Source: Anaeromyces robustus | Lineage: Eukaryota; Neocallimastigomycota; Neocallimastigomycetes; Neocallimastigales; Neocallimastigaceae | Length of the DNA stretch: 64,000 bases | NCBI GenBank assembly: GCA_002104895.1 | Contig: MCFG01000046.1 | Location: 62,001-126,000, forward strand | Direction of reading: 5' to 3' | Shown here: one piece after another, positions 50,335 through 63,587 of the stretch | Layout: every line of letters starts with the position of its first letter | How positions within the stretch are numbered: position 1 is the first letter of the stretch | The notes under the pieces: generated by a model | The model's input: only the letters and a program-made list of their open reading frames with translations | Databases searched by the model: none | What the model was told of the DNA's origin: nothing | Position numbers and translations under genes: made by a program

Positions 50335-52197
50335 ATGAAACGTTCAAGAGATTCTGATGATGATGATATTATGGATGATTTTAGTCCCTCTAGTAAAATT
50401 AAAAGTGATTCTTTGTTAATAAATGATAATTTTGAAGATGAACAAGGTTATCTTAATATGGACAATTCAGAAAGAAAAGTATGGTTAGTTAAAGTACCAA
50501 AGTTTTTATTTGATAAATGGAATAATGTTAAAGAAGAAGGAATTGATTATGGAAAATTAAAAATTAAAAATGTGTAAGTATTATATATATAATAATGAAA
50601 AAAAAAAATAAAAATATTCATAATTAATAATAATAATGATAATAATGGCAGTATAATAATTAGAAATATTTATAATTATAGTATAAAATTAATATAATAG
50701 TAAGATTAGATGATAAGTATATTTTATATGAAAATGAATAGTATAGGATAAAAAAATGAATAATATATAAATTAATAAATAATTTAAGTAAAAAAAAAAA
50801 AAAAAGAAAAAAGTAAAAATAATAGAAAAAGAATAAACTTTGTCTTATAATTTATAAGAGAAATCTTTATAATGTATAGTACATTGATAAAAAATTTATA
50901 TATATATATTAGAAATGTTCTCGGATAATATTATTTTTATTATTATTATTATATATATTCTTTAAATATATAAATATTTATATCTATTTCTTTTTCTTTT
51001 TCTTTTTTTTTATTGTTTAATTTTATTAATAATGTATTTTTTTTTTTTTTAATTTTAAAATTTAAATTCTTAATAATTTTTTCAAAAAAAAATAAAAAAA
51101 AATAAGACCAAATTCCAAATCAGCGATTGATGTTACTTTAGAATTAAATGATAGATTTTCTCAAGATATTCCAAAAAATTATAAATTACAATTTACAAAT
51201 TATTCACCAAAAAAAGGTGTAATACCAACCAATGAATATATTTTTACTGACAATGGAAAAGGAGGTTAATATTTATTATTATTGTATTATGTCGATTCAA
51301 TATTATATGATTTAAATACAAAAATATTAATAAAATATAATAAATTCTTTTTTTTTTTTTATAACTTATTATTTATATATTCATATATATATTATACATT
51401 TCTTAATTAAAATGATATAAAATAAATTTTATTATATTCATAATATATATATATAAATATATTGTTATATAAAGCTGGTGTATCTGTTGAAGGTATTGTA
51501 CATAATGAAGCTACTATTTCACCAATTGTTGATGAACATTATAAAAATATTATGCAAAGTCGTACATTGGATGCTTCAACACCTAAACGTCAAACTATTA
51601 TATTAACAAAAGAAGAAGAAAGAGAAGCTCGTCGTATTCCAACTAAAAATGATGGCGATAGTTTTGCTATGGTAAAAAATAAAAAAAAATAAAAATAATA
51701 AAAATAAAAAAATATTGGAATTATATTTATATTTATATTTATATATACATTTATATTTTTCATTTTCATCACTTTTTTTTTTTATTTCGAATAATATAAA
51801 CTAATTTTAAAATATATTATATATATATTTCTTCTTCTTATTCTTCTTCTTCTTTTTTATTTAAATTATATTTATATAATTTTAATAGCAACCTGTACCT
51901 AAAAAGATTGTTAAAGAAAAACGTCAACGTCTTCCACATGATGATGTTATTGCTTTACTTTTCCAAGCCTATGCAGAACATCAATATTGGAATTTCAAAG
52001 GTTTAGCCGAATATACCCATCAACCACAAACTTATTTAAAAGAAATTTTAGGTGAAATTGCTCAATTAGTAAAACGTGGTTCCTATTCTGGAACTTATGA
52101 ACTTAAAGAAGAATATAAGAATAATATAGGTGAACTAGCAAAAAGCAGTAACTATCCTGATGAAATGGATAGTAAAGGTAAAAAAGATATGAAATAA
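50335..52197 (+). CDS. TFG2: Transcription initiation factor TFIIF subunit beta (RAP30/Tfg2)
   Basis: Four exons: 50335-50573, 51107-51264, 51475-51671 and 51889-52197 (300 aa, GT-AG; the second donor is the less usual GTTAAT). After an acidic start, ERKVWLVKVPKFLFDKWNNV opens the TFIIF-beta dimerisation domain, the standard W-L-x-K-x-P-x-F-x-x-x-W block. GVSVEGIVHNEATISPI and a linker with KRQTIILTKEEE follow. The C-terminal winged helix (about aa 208-270) reads RLPHDDVIALLFQAYAEHQY, then FKGLAEYTHQPQTYLKEIL, matching the family core. The protein binds RNA polymerase II with TFIIF alpha and recruits it to promoters; the winged helix touches promoter DNA near the TFIIB recognition element. 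Its length is close to human RAP30 (249 aa) and below yeast Tfg2 (400 aa). Confidence 0.95.
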
Positions 52198-53145
52198 AAT
52201 AAAATCAAATAAAAAAAAAAAAAGGATAAAATAAAAATAAATAAATAAAATATTAGTATATATATATATATATACAAATATATATATTTAATATTTTATA
52301 TTTCTTGTATATTTAAACAAAACAGTTAAAACAGTTATAATAATAATTATGATTAAAAATAGTTATATATAAATAATAAAAAAAAAGTTTATATTTTATT
52401 ATTATTATTATTGCTTAATAATAAATAATAAATAATAAATAATATATAATAAATTATTATTATTATTTTTTTTTTTTTTTGTTAACTTATAAAATTTATA
52501 ATAAATAAAATCATATATAATATATCATTTCTTTTATATAATCAATTAAAATTATAATTATAATACTTTTTTTTTTTTTTTTTTATAGAATTATTGTGTT
52601 TCATTATAATATATATTAATAAAAAAAAAAAAAAAAAGAGAGAGAGAAAAAAAAAATATTTTTTAATTAATTATTTTATTTTTATTTTTATTTTTACTTT
52701 TATTTTTATTTTTATTTTATTCATTTTGTAATCAAGCTTTATTTTATTCTATTTTATTACAATTATTATTTGTAGTAATTTAATATTTTAATATTTTTTT
52801 TTTTCTTTTTGTTGTATTGTTTTTGTTTTTTTGTAAATGATTAAATTATTATTATTGTTGTTATAAATTTTCTTTTTTTTATAAATTATATAAATATAAT
52901 AAAAAATATAAAAATATAAAAATTAAAAAATGGTGAATATATATTTTTTATTAATATTTTTTTATTATTAATATTTTATTATTAAATTATAATTATAATT
53001 ATAATTATAAATATTTATTATTTGCAATTCTCTATTTCATAACAATAATCATTTTATTATTATTGTTATTATTATTATTATTATTTCTTTTTTAATAAAA
53101 TTATTTTATATTATTATTAACATAATAATAGTAATTCTACTACTG

Positions 53146-53177
<32 letters not shown>

Positions 53178-53251
53178 CTATTTCTTTTTCTATTTCTATT
53201 TCTATTTCTACTTCTATATTTATTATATATTTAATTTTTTTGATTATTATT
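52198..53251. other. Convergent intergenic region between TFIIF beta and the palmitoyltransferase gene
   Basis: Two 3' ends meet here. It is A/T-rich with T runs (about 53143-53171) and a TTTCTA repeat (about 53179-53212). No coding signal. Confidence 0.5.
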
Positions 53252-54882
53252 TTAAACTTCACTATTGATATCATTTTTCTTTATCTTATATAAATCATCA
53301 AAAATATTTCTCTTAAACATAAATTTAGCAATATTGGTCATGGCTCTAACTGATTTATAATTAGAAAGACGATTTACTACTAAAATCTTCATATTGGAAA
53401 GGAAAACAGCAACTTTTTTCTTTTTCATATTCATTGATTCTCTATTCTTATTATATTTTAGTTTCATGAAATCATTATTATCAAAGAAAGAATTATTATT
53501 ATTTCTTAAATCAATGGATGATTTTTGTATTATATGACTAATTGGATGATATTCATTACTAGTATTTTCACCTTTAATTAATCTTTCTCTTGCTGATTTT
53601 ATAATATCATTATAGGTTATTCCTTTAGCAATTTGATTAAATTGTTGATAAGAGAGCATCATTAATAAAACAAAAATGACTGTATCTAATATAATTAAAA
53701 GTAAAGAAGAACTATAAAATGTCCAATTCTTTGAAAATAATTTGTAATATAAACGGATGGAATAATCAATAAATCCATTGTTTTGGTAATATTTTATACA
53801 AGCTGTTTTTTTTTTTTTTTTTAAAGAATAAAAAAAAATTATATCAAAAATAAAACAATATAAAAAATTTTTTATTAATTATTTTTTTTTTTTATTTCTT
53901 TTTAAAAAAAAAATATTTATATATATATTAATATGTATTAACTTACTTCCAATAATTCTAACCAAAGTAATGGATACTGTTGTTAATGAAAAAATAAGTA
54001 AATATACAAATGACTTGTGATTAGCAGCACCTACACAGTTATTTATAAATGAACAGTGATGATCAAAACGACAAACACATCTATTACAAGTTTTACAATG
54101 TTTGACTTTTGATTTCTTTGGTTTCATTAACTATTATAATAATGAACAATATTAATTATTATTTATTAATAATATAATAATAATAATAATATATTTATAT
54201 TTATATTTATATTTATATTTATATTTATATTTATATTTATATTTATATTTATATTTATATTTATATTTATATTTATATTTATATTTATATTTATATTTAT
54301 ATTTATATTTATATTTATATTTATATTTATATTTATATTTATATTTATATTTATATTTATATTTATATTTATATTTATAAAACATATTATAAATTTATTA
54401 AAATTTCAAAATAAAAAATAATATATTAAATTACCTCACAAGTATAACAATACTTTTTGATTTCACCACCATTATAAACAAGTGATGATAAATTCTTTTG
54501 ATTTTATATATAATATATATAGATAGATAGATAGATAGATTAATATATTAATAATAAAATATATAAACTAAAATTATAAATATTAAATATATATATATTT
54601 ATATATATATATACCTTATATTCTGCATTTTCCATTGAATATTCTTTAGTTAAATAACCAGGATCAGAATTTACACAATATAAGAATAAAATTAATACAC
54701 TGACCATTACAAATACATTGAATATATTTAATATGGTTTGTTCTTCTGAATCTATTAATATTTTTTATTTTTTTGTTATTTTATTTTATTTTATTTTTTT
54801 TATTTTAATAATTTTAAATGATAATAAATGGTAAAGTTAATCATCATAATAAGTATTATAATTAATTCAAAAATATATTTAC

Positions 54883-54913
<31 letters not shown>

Positions 54914-56239
54914 TTATATTTATATTTAATGAATACTTACAAGGAATAATTAAAATACTTGTCATAAATAAGTTATATGCAATAGCAACAAATGAAAACA
55001 TCATAACATAAGGATTTGTTGTATTACTATTAGCAATATACTTTTTATATATATTATTATGAATATAATAACATGTTAAAGATGATACAATGATCCCAAT
55101 ATAAGGTAATGAGAATGTTATTGCAAACCACAAAAATGCAATTAAAATAGGTGCCATAAATAAGAAAAGGTATCTTTTTACAGTCAAATGCTATTATAAT
55201 TACAAAATTAATGTAATGTATATAATAATATAATAAAAATAAATAAAAATAAATATTAATATTAAAAAAAATAAAAATAAAAATAAAAATAAAAATAAAA
55301 TAAAATAAAACAAAATAAAATAAAATAAAATAAAATAAAATAAAATAAAATAAAATAAAATAAAATAAAATAAAATAAAATAAAATAAAATAAAATAAAA
55401 TAAAATAAAATAAAATAAAATAAAATAAAATAAAATAAAATAAAATAAAATAAAATAAAATAAAATAAAATAAAATAAAATAAAAAAAAAATAAAAAAAA
55501 ATAATATATATATATAATAATATATTTGATATAATAAAATTTATATATATATAGAAAAAAAAATTTTTACCCATAAAGTATTAATATCTTTTAAATGATG
55601 TTTTTCAACTTTCATTAAAAAGGTTACAATATTTTTCCAATAATCCGTTCTAAAATCATTCTTTTTATGAGAATTAGCAATTGCTAAATCTAATGGTGTT
55701 TTACCATTAAAATCTTTTTGAAAGATTAAATCACGATCTTGAGAAACTAATAATTTACAAATTTCATAAAATCCACGTTCTGCTGCTATATGTAATGCTG
55801 TTTTTCCTGTATTTGGATCAATAAAACATGTAGGACATCCTCTTTTTAATAAGAAATTTAACATAACAATATAACCATCCATTACAGATAAATATACATA
55901 ATTACTACTTTGATAATGAATAGTTAATTGAGTTTCCAAATATTGAACAATTGATATATTTCCATTTTTTATAGCTAATGCTACTACATCTAATCCTTCA
56001 CAATCAACAATAGTTGGATCTGCACCACATTGTAAAAGTAAAGATAAAACATTTACATTATTATGAATACTTGCGGTATGTAATGCAGTGGTACCATTTG
56101 ACCTTGAAGGTTTTCCTCCTGATTTTTGATTTATGTCTAAGGATGGTCTACTTAATAAATATTTAATTACATCCATATTTCTAATTATAATAATAATAAT
56201 AATTGATAATAAAAAATTGATATTTTAACATAAAAAAAA

Positions 56240-56277
<38 letters not shown>

Positions 56278-57384
56278 TATATTTTTAAAAATTAAAAACA
56301 TAATATAATACTAAATAATTTTTAAGGAAATTATATTTTCATTAAATTAAATATATATATATTATATATAAATTCTTGATTATTACTCTCCAAAAATAGC
56401 ATTTTGTAATACAGTATAGCCTTCAATACATTTTTTCTCACCATTAATATAAAGCATGCTTTCTGTTTCGCGTTTATTAATTATTTCTCTTTCAGTAAGT
56501 ACAGCTTTACTTAAATTATTTAATTTACAATTTTCAATAAAATATATTACAGCTGATAAATCACCACGACGACAAGCACTAAATAAATTATCATAATCTA
56601 TATATATAATATATGTATATATAAAATTTTACATTAATATAAAAAATAACAGAATGAAAAATTAATAAAAAAATAAAATATTATTAAAAATAAAAAAAAA
56701 AGGTAAATAAATAAATTAATATATAATAATAAAAATTAAATAAACTAAAAAAAATAAAATAATAAATAATAAAATATAATATATTTTATTATTATTTAAA
56801 AGATTTTTAAAAGAATATTTAATAGAATATTTAATAGAATATTAAATACCATTTGCTGGTGCCCTTTTTATATGATCATAATTAATATTTAATAAACAAT
56901 TTCTTGATTTTATATCATCATAAAATAATCGGCTTCCTGAATTATTTATGCTTTTATTTGAAGAACTTTTAGGAAGTCCTTCTATTTTATTTACATTTGA
57001 AGTAGAATTTAATATTTTACTACTTTTAAATGAAAAATTACGTTTTAATTCTTGAGTTTCAGTAACATCATTATTTATATTCAGAATATTGGTATTTTCC
57101 GTATCTACATTATTTTTTTCTGTATTTAATTCTAAAATAGGGGTATCAATATTCTCTTTTGAATAAGACTTGATAATATTATCATCAATATCTGGTAAAT
57201 TTTTTGTTAAATAATGTGAGGTTAATGTTTGACGATTTTTTGTATCGCCTAAAGGAATACAATCAACATTTTGTGAAAAATACTTTAACTTTTTTCTTTC
57301 TCTTTCTTCTAAAAGAAATTTACTTTCTTTTGAATCATTTAAAAATGATTTTTCAATAGAAGATTTATTATTTTTTACTTCCAT
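53252..57384 (-). CDS. AKR1: Akr1/HIP14-like ankyrin-repeat DHHC palmitoyltransferase
   Basis: Eight exons: 56850-57384, 56387-56597, 55571-56180, 54941-55190, 54615-54751, 54435-54494, 53947-54130 and 53252-53802 (845 aa, all GT-AG and in phase). Residues 1-178 are polar and probably disordered. Ankyrin repeats span about 180-430 ([40 protein letters not shown]). Four membrane spans surround a Cys-rich domain: [10 protein letters not shown] (DPG motif), then [20 protein letters not shown] with catalytic Cys627, then [11 protein letters not shown]. After the last span, [13 protein letters not shown] corresponds to the TTxE-type motif. The enzyme attaches palmitate to Cys of target proteins at Golgi or endosome membranes through an acyl-Cys intermediate. 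The site reads DHHC as in animal HIP14, not DHYC as in yeast Akr1. Introns carry large hexa- and pentanucleotide arrays. Confidence 0.92.
54193..54378 (+). repeat. Hexanucleotide array TTTATA, about 31 copies, in a palmitoyltransferase intron
   Basis: A nearly perfect array within the intron between exons 6 and 7 (54131-54434). It is read as a Lys-Tyr repeat in one minus frame, but this frame is intronic. Confidence 0.9.
55262..55500 (+). repeat. Pentanucleotide array AAAAT, about 40 copies, in a palmitoyltransferase intron
   Basis: Starts as AAAAAT hexamers and becomes pure AAAAT with one C interruption (about 55311). It fills most of the intron between exons 3 and 4 (55191-55570). Confidence 0.9.
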
Positions 57385-60122
57385 TTTGATATATATTTCT
57401 TAACTTAAAATAGGAATATAAAAATTATTATTATATAAAATTATTATTATTTTTTCTTCATATAAAATAATATTTACATAAATTTTTACTTTCTATATGA
57501 AAATTAAAATTTATATAATTTCTTTTTTAAACAAAATTGTAAAAAATTAATTTGAGATTTTTATATATTAATCTTAAAATTTCTTTTTTTGCCAAAATTT
57601 TTAACACTTTCTAAATATATATATATATTATATCTTATTATTATTATTATTATTATACAACATATATATATAATTTTCAATTTCTTAATATGCAAAAGTA
57701 ATAATAAATATACTTAAATTATGATTTTATATTTTTGATGTTATTGTTTTTTGTTTTTTATTTTTTTCTATTTTGTTATTTTTCTATTTTTTTATTTTTT
57801 TTTTATTTCTTTCTTTGTTTTTTTTTTTTTTTTTTATGTTTTTGTTTTTTATTTTTTTTTTCTAATTATTATTTACTTAGTTTTTATTATATATTGTGTA
57901 TTTGAATTTTTTTTTTCTTAAATAGTGTTAAAATGAGTTCTAATTTTATTATGCTTTCATTATGTTATATCTTTTACACATATATAAAACAAAGTTCTTA
58001 AATAATTCCAATTTAAATATATAAATTTATTTGGAAATGTTTATTAATTATTAAATTAAATTAAGACTTAAATTATTGAATTAGAAAATATTATTACTTA
58101 TTATAATATATATATATATATTCTTCTTTCTTTTTTTTTTTATTTCTTAATATTTAAACTTTTTATCATGTTTAGAACATTGCCAAACTAATAAAAGTTA
58201 AATTTAAGAATAAAAAGGTAAAAAAAAAGATAAAACATATATATAATTAAAAAGTAAATTGATTTAAAGAAAAAAAAAAATAAAGAAAAAAATAAAATTA
58301 ATTTTAGAATATTAAATATATTATAATATTTAAAAATTTTAATTATTTTCTATATTAAAATGTTTGTTTTTTTTTTTATTTAATTTTATTTTATTATTAA
58401 TAAAATTTAATATAAATTATTTTACTATTTTTTTTTTTCTAATATTCCATAATTATTAAAATTATTATTAATTATACTTTTTTATTTATATATAAATGTT
58501 TAATAATAAATACAATTTCAAATTATTTTTTTTACATTTTTATTATTTTTTGTTTTATGTTTTATTACCAATAATAGATATATCTATATAACATATATAA
58601 CTAAAACTACTAGTATAAATAATAAAGCAAAATCTATATAAATAAAGGGGAAAAATAATATATAGAATATGATAAATATTAGTAAATAGAATTTAATAAA
58701 AAAAATAGAAAATTAAAAATAAAAATAAAAAATTAAATTAAAAAATAAAAGATTTATCAGATGTATTAATTCTATAAGAAAACATTTATATATTGTTCAT
58801 TACATAAACAGTATTCATTATTCTTCTATTATCATTTCTATTTAATTTTTTATTATTAAAACAGGATGAAATAAAATATTATTAAAGAATATTATTACTT
58901 ATTATTATGAATTTATGAGTTTAAGAGTTTATGAATTTATTAATTATTATTTAGTGTTTACAATTTTTTCTCTTTTTTTTTTCTCTCTTCTTTTTTTTTT
59001 TTTCTTTTAATAATTAAATTTTATTAAATTTACTTTTCATGATGTTCCGATGTTCCTTTCATTATTTCATAATATTATTTAATATATGAACAATTAAATT
59101 ATTCATATATTAAATTTTATTGAATATATATATAATATAAATAAAATATATTTTAATATTTAAAAATAATATATTTAGAATATCATTTGCTCATAAATAA
59201 TATTTTTTTCATTAACAAAAAAAAATTTTTTTTTTCTTTTGTTCTAAAAATATAACCAATAATAAACTTAATTTTATAGTATTCATATTATCTATTATTT
59301 ATTATTAATTTTTATTTCATGAAATATTATTATTATTCATATTTCTTATTTCTCAATATTTTATAATAATAAATTAATTACTTAACTTTTTATTTATTAT
59401 TTATTATAAATTGGTTACTTTTTGTTTTTTCTTTTACTTATTATTTATTTTTTAATATTTAGTATTTATTATTATTATTTAGGTTATTATTATTATATTT
59501 CCATCAAATTTTATTTTTTTTACATTTTAAAATCCACTCTATTTTTTTTTTCTTTTTATTTCAACATACAGATTAATCAATTACCTTTTATGGAATATTT
59601 GTAAAAAAAAAAAAACTACCATATTTTTTGTATTCAATACTGTAATAAAAAAAAAAGATAGAATAAATGGAACAGTTTTTGTATTTAAAAAAAAAACATT
59701 TATACATATTAATTTATTTTTTTTTTTTTTTTTTTTTTATTTTTGTATGAAAAAAAAAAATTTTTTTTTCTATTCTTTTTATATTATAATATATAATATA
59801 TAATATATTTAAATATATTTAAATATGTTTAAGTTCTATTTAATAATAAAATACAAATAATGGTATTTTTTATTAATTAATTACTATTATAATTTAGGAT
59901 TTAATATTTCATAAATAATATAAATTTAATCTTTTATCTTTTTAACCGAAACTTTAAATATATTTGAATAAATTAAAAATATTATAAAAATTTTTTTTTT
60001 GTATAAAACCAAAAATGGTAAATTTTTTAATTAAGATTAATTATAAAACATGAATAATACTAATTAAGTTTTAATGCTATAAAGTTATAAGAGAGAGTTT
60101 TACACTACTTTTCAACACAATC

Positions 60123-60135
60123 AAACACCGAAATT

Positions 60136-60170
<35 letters not shown>

Positions 60171-60304
60171 TAATAAAAGATACTGAATTGAAACAAAAAA
60201 AAAACAAAAAAAAATAATTGGAACAAAAAATATTATTGGTTTATAAACGCAAAGAAATTGTAATATATTTACAGAAAAGTTTAACACAAAATGCGTCGGT
60301 GTTT
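60123..60304. repeat. AAACACCGA / TCGGTGTTT inverted repeat around A-rich DNA
   Basis: Nine-base arms at 60123-60131 and 60296-60304, with related AACACAA words beside both. The region (about 60080-60360) has more G/C than its surroundings. It may be a worn foldback element or part of an untranslated RNA. Confidence 0.4.
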
Positions 60305-60806
60305 TTAAAAAAGAACATACTTTGGTATTGGATAAATCAAAGTTTAATAATGAGATTTTTTAAATTTTGAAATTTTAATTAATATTATTAGAAAAATTAA
60401 AAAAAAAAAAAAAAAAAACATGAAATATGTCCTGTAAGATTAATATTATCAACCTACATTTTATATAACTTTTTTGATTAATGCTTCCATTTATTACATA
60501 TATATTAACCTTATTGTGATAAATAAAGACATATAAAGGTATTTTAACGAGGTTTAATATATATTTAAAGAATAATATGTATAATATGAAACGCTATTAA
60601 TGATTAATGTAATGTATTACTTGAAATTTATTATAGTTATATATCATCATATATTAGTATATAGTTTATGAAAATTAATTATATCTAATATGTAAATAAA
60701 TGAATATACGTAAATAAATGATTAATTAATAATAATTCTAATAATATAAATAATATAAATTATATTATTTATTATTTTTATTATTATTTATATTATTAAT
60801 ATTTTA

Positions 60807-60845
<39 letters not shown>

Positions 60846-61092
60846 ATAATTATTATTATCATATTAGTATTATTATTATTTATTATTTATAATTATCATA
60901 TTATTATTATTATTATTATATAATTATTATTATTGTTATAATTTCAAAATAATTATATATATATTTATGGATTTATTAAAATATTTAATATGTTTTTGAA
61001 AGGCTTGTAAAAAAATTAAAATTAATATGAAAGATTTATTTTATGCAAAAGAAAAAAAAAATTAAAAAGGCTTAAAATAATTCTATTCTATT

Positions 61093-61136
<44 letters not shown>

Positions 61137-61484
61137 TATTAATATTATTATTACAAATAGACACAATTCAATTTTCAAATATATATCATGATTTTTATAC
61201 AATATAAAATTCGCCAATAAAATTAATTTTTCTTAATTTCTGTATAATTATTATTTAAAAAATCATGAATTATTAAATATTAAATATTAAATATCAAATA
61301 TCAAATAACTAAATATATAATATAAATATATAATATATAATATTTTATATATGAATCATTATTACTTATATGTCAATATAATACGTAATATATTAATGTA
61401 TTATTGGGATATTTTGAATAGTTTTTTGTGATTAATAAAAATATATCTCTTTTAAATATACTTTTTATTCATTTATTTATTCGT

Positions 61485-61488
61485 ATAT

Positions 61489-61559
<71 letters not shown>

Positions 61560-61560
61560 T
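61485..61560 (+). repeat. TTTA tetranucleotide array, about 18 copies
   Basis: An almost unbroken TTTA run, followed about 80 bp later by a long imperfect TTTTA array (about 61630-61940). Confidence 0.9.
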
Positions 61561-62195
61561 TGAATTATACAATAAAGTAAAATTAACCAATTTGTTTGAT
61601 TAATTCATTAATTTTATTATATGTTTTATAATATTTTTATTTTTTAATATTTTATTTTATTTTATTTTATTTTATTTTATTTTATTTTATTTTTTTATTT
61701 TTAATATATTTTGTTTTATTTTATGTTTTATCTTTTATTTTATTTTATTTAATTTTTTATATATTTATTTTATTTTATTTTATTTGTTATTTTATTTTAT
61801 TTTTTTATTTTATTTTTTATTATAGATATTTTAAAATTCTTTGAGATTTTTGTTTTATTTTTATTTTATTCTATTTCTTTGTTTGATTGTTTTTATTTTA
61901 TTATATTTTATTTTATTTTATTTTATTTTATTTTATTTGTTATTTGTTATTTGTGATTTTTTTTCTTTTTTTTTTTTTTTGATTCAATGGCTTTACTTGT
62001 TTTATTTTATTTTGTAGTTTAATAATTATTAAATATACTTTTTAAAAAAAAATACTATTTTTGAATAAAGAATAATTAAATAGTTCTTAATAAATTAATT
62101 AAAAGAAAAGAAAAGAAGAGAAGAGAAAAAAAGAGAAGAAATGAGAAAGGAAAAAGGAAAAAGGAAATAAGTAAAAAGAAAAAAAAAAATTGAAA

Positions 62196-63587
62196 TTATT
62201 TTTTTATAATTCTGATATGCATGATGATCATCACTATGGTAATAATTCCTAAATAAAAAGGTAAAAAGCTTATGCCTGTCAATTTTATAATTAAACCAAA
62301 AAGTGATGGCATAATTAATACTCCAATAAAGGCACTTGCCATTTGAACACCTATTACTGCTTGTGATTTATCTTTACCAAAATTAATAGGTGTAGAATGT
62401 ATTATAGATGGAAAAAGAGGTCCACCACCTAATCCTGTCAAAACAAACCCAATTAATGCAAACCAATAATTAAATGGTAATAAAATCATAATAATTCCTA
62501 TAAATAATATTCCTTCTCCTAAAAATATCATTTGATTATCATTAAGTAAAAAAGTTATAAATCCACTAATACCTCTTCCAATAGTAATTCCTATATAAAG
62601 TAAACCTGCAAATTTTGCTGCAGTAACTTCATTTAAATTACGTTCGATTACTAAAAAACTACTGGCCCATAAACCAATAGTTTGTTCAATAGCACAATAA
62701 CAAAAACAAAATAGCATTGCTTCTTTTGCTCTTGGTAATTTAATGGTACGCCTTATACCTATTACTTCATTATTTTCTTTAATTTCTGATATTTCTGTTT
62801 TCTCCTCCTCTTCTCTTATTATTTTAACTGATGTTATATCAGATTCATTCTTTAATGTCAAATTATCATCCTTTTTTTCTTTAATATTATTTATTGAATT
62901 AATTTCTATAATTTCTTCTTTTATTTCTTCCCCTTTTTTCCTCTCTTTTTCCTTTTGTTCCTTTTTTTCTTCTTTTTCTTCTTCTTCTTCTTTTTTTTCA
63001 TCTTTTTCCCCATTATCTATTATTTCTTTAGATGTATTTCTATTTTTATTCCATAGTGGAAGACTTAAAAATAAAATTAAACATAATCCAAATTGAATAA
63101 AAGAAATAATTCCATAACCTTTACTCCAACTTTTATCATATTTTAATGATGTACTCATAATAAAAGGTCCAATTGATGCTCCTAATCCCCACATACAATG
63201 TAACCAATTCATATGGCTACTTTTATAATAAAGAGCTACATAATTATTCAACGCGGTATCTATACTTCCTGCACCTAAACCATAAGGTATAGCAAAAATA
63301 CATAGTAAAATAAAAGTATGGCATATGGAAAATCCGAACATTCCTATAGCTGTCATCAATACACTTATAAAAATAGTTTTTCCTGTTCTTAATTTACTTA
63401 TAACACGTTCACTACATAAACTAGATATTACTGTCCCCAAGGCAATAATTGTATAAATTATTCCAGAATAGGATAATGGTACTTTCAATTCTTGATACAT
63501 TATTGGCCATGCACTTCCCAAAAGGGAATCAGGTAATCCCAAACTAATAAAAGACAAATAAATAACAACGAGTAATAGGGAAATCAT
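62196..63587 (-). CDS. Major facilitator superfamily transporter of bacterial (Firmicutes) type
   Basis: A single uninterrupted frame of 463 aa, the only complete gene here without introns. It opens MISLLLVVIYLSFISLGLPD and continues with SLLGSAWPIMYQELKVPLSY, IPYGLGAGSIDTALNNYVAL, MNWLHCMWGLGASIGPFIM and GLGGGPLFPSIIHSTPINFG, then DKSQAVIGVQMASAFIGVL. As recalled, these blocks are those of a group of 12-span sugar- or drug-type MFS carriers common in Clostridia, and the start agrees with theirs. Between spans 6 and 7 (about aa 182-285) lies an extra loop made largely of Lys and Glu (EKDEKKEEEEEKEEKKEQKE and similar), the kind of low-complexity insert seen in other genes of this window. The gene was probably taken from a gut bacterium and then altered in the host. 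The substrate cannot be told. Confidence 0.88.
   Translation of the reverse strand: MISLLLVVIYLSFISLGLPDSLLGSAWPIMYQELKVPLSYSGIIYTIIALGTVISSLCSERVISKLRTGKTIFISVLMTAIGMFGFSICHTFILLCIFAIPYGLGAGSIDTALNNYVALYYKSSHMNWLHCMWGLGASIGPFIMSTSLKYDKSWSKGYGIISFIQFGLCLILFLSLPLWNKNRNTSKEIIDNGEKDEKKEEEEEKEEKKEQKEKERKKGEEIKEEIIEINSINNIKEKKDDNLTLKNESDITSVKIIREEEEKTEISEIKENNEVIGIRRTIKLPRAKEAMLFCFCYCAIEQTIGLWASSFLVIERNLNEVTAAKFAGLLYIGITIGRGISGFITFLLNDNQMIFLGEGILFIGIIMILLPFNYWFALIGFVLTGLGGGPLFPSIIHSTPINFGKDKSQAVIGVQMASAFIGVLIMPSLFGLIIKLTGISFLPFYLGIITIVMIIMHIRIIKK

Larger units (their letters stand above)
57385..62195. other. 4.8 kb gene desert between the palmitoyltransferase and MFS genes
   Basis: The palmitoyltransferase promoter must be at the left end and the MFS 3' untranslated region at the right end. 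Contents: T-rich pyrimidine tracts (about 57720-57870), a CACCGA/TCGGTG inverted pair (60123-60304), ATT arrays (about 60810-60845), a T38 run (61097-61134), a TTTA array (about 61485-61560) and a TTTTA array (about 61630-61940). No frame has coding composition. Confidence 0.5.

Noticed and set aside
54193-54378. Telomere-like or centromere-like array
   Set aside because: The unit has no G-rich strand and lies within a gene, so it is an ordinary intronic microsatellite.
54152-54385. Lys-Tyr repeat protein
   Set aside because: Translation of an intronic hexanucleotide array; both flanking exons splice over it in phase.
55200-55574. Ile-Leu-Phe-Tyr repeat frame
   Set aside because: Translation of the intronic AAAAT array.
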